A DNA stretch of 64,000 nt, taken from the NCBI GenBank assembly GCA_003439945.1, contig QVRM01006433.1, forward strand, positions 124,001 through 188,000, read 5' to 3'. Below are positions 63,798 to 64,000 of the stretch, in pieces. This DNA comes from Dermanyssus gallinae. Lineage: Eukaryota; Arthropoda; Arachnida; Mesostigmata; Dermanyssidae. The notes under the pieces are model-generated. The model was not told the origin of the DNA. It saw nothing but the letters and a program-made list of their open reading frames with translations, and made no database searches. The position numbers and the translations under genes were made by a program. Numbering within the stretch: position 1 is the first letter of the stretch; each line of letters opens with the position of its first letter.

Positions 63798-64000
63798 GTA
63801 TCCATTGAAAAGTGTGCCCATTGGTAGTGTGCCCACCGTTCTCGGGTCAAGCGCCCGTTGATTCTTCCCCTGGTTCTCTCGCCTGGGCCGGCGACTTGCC
63901 TTGCAACCCCACTCCAATGCATCTTGTCGATTTAGTTCACTCACCAAAAATAGACAATCGAGCGTCGATTGCGTTGTGAGCATCTTGTGCTATCGCACCA

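Overview
This is eukaryotic, almost certainly animal, nuclear DNA. The signs are spliceosomal exons with canonical splice sites, introns of 4 to more than 29 kb, tRNA-derived SINEs, a decayed LINE and very dense microsatellites. The exon sequences match the arthropod Rbp6 branch of the Musashi family. Long introns, abundant (AT)n tracts and tRNA-type SINEs would fit an arthropod such as a chelicerate or mite, but that placement is inference.

Only one gene can be supported: the 3' half of a Musashi/Rbp6-type RNA-binding protein gene on the minus strand. Three coding exons are visible, read from high to low coordinates. The first, 34586-34504, carries the second half of RRM2. The second, 30635-30566, carries the end of RRM2 and the start of the linker. 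The third, 17038-16482, is a long Gly/Tyr- then Ala/Gly-rich C-terminal exon ending in TAG. Reading phases join exactly (phase 1 into phase 1 between exons two and three, phase 0 between exons one and two). RRM1 and the first half of RRM2 were not found between 34587 and 64000. They probably lie beyond the right edge, so that stretch is read as one incomplete intron.

Layout: 1-14740 is gene-free DNA downstream of the gene. 14741-16481 is a candidate 3' UTR with several AATAAA-type signals and a G-rich tract. 17039-30565 is a 13.5 kb intron holding a tRNA-headed SINE, a second SINE family, a decayed non-LTR retrotransposon and a possible ORF1 fragment. 30636-34503 is a 3.9 kb intron. 34587-64000 is the incomplete intron, with three more copies of the first SINE family, one of them flanked by a perfect 17 bp target-site duplication. 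It also holds large triplet arrays and several perfect hairpins.

Most long open frames in the window are artefacts of microsatellites (Ile-Tyr repeats from AT tracts; Gln/Thr/Asn or Leu/Val runs from CAA/GTT tracts). No operon, CRISPR array, canonical tRNA or rRNA gene, or new multi-gene system was seen. The most distinctive content is the Rbp6 gene structure, the SINE family with clear transposition marks, and compound triplet repeats whose unit changes stepwise.
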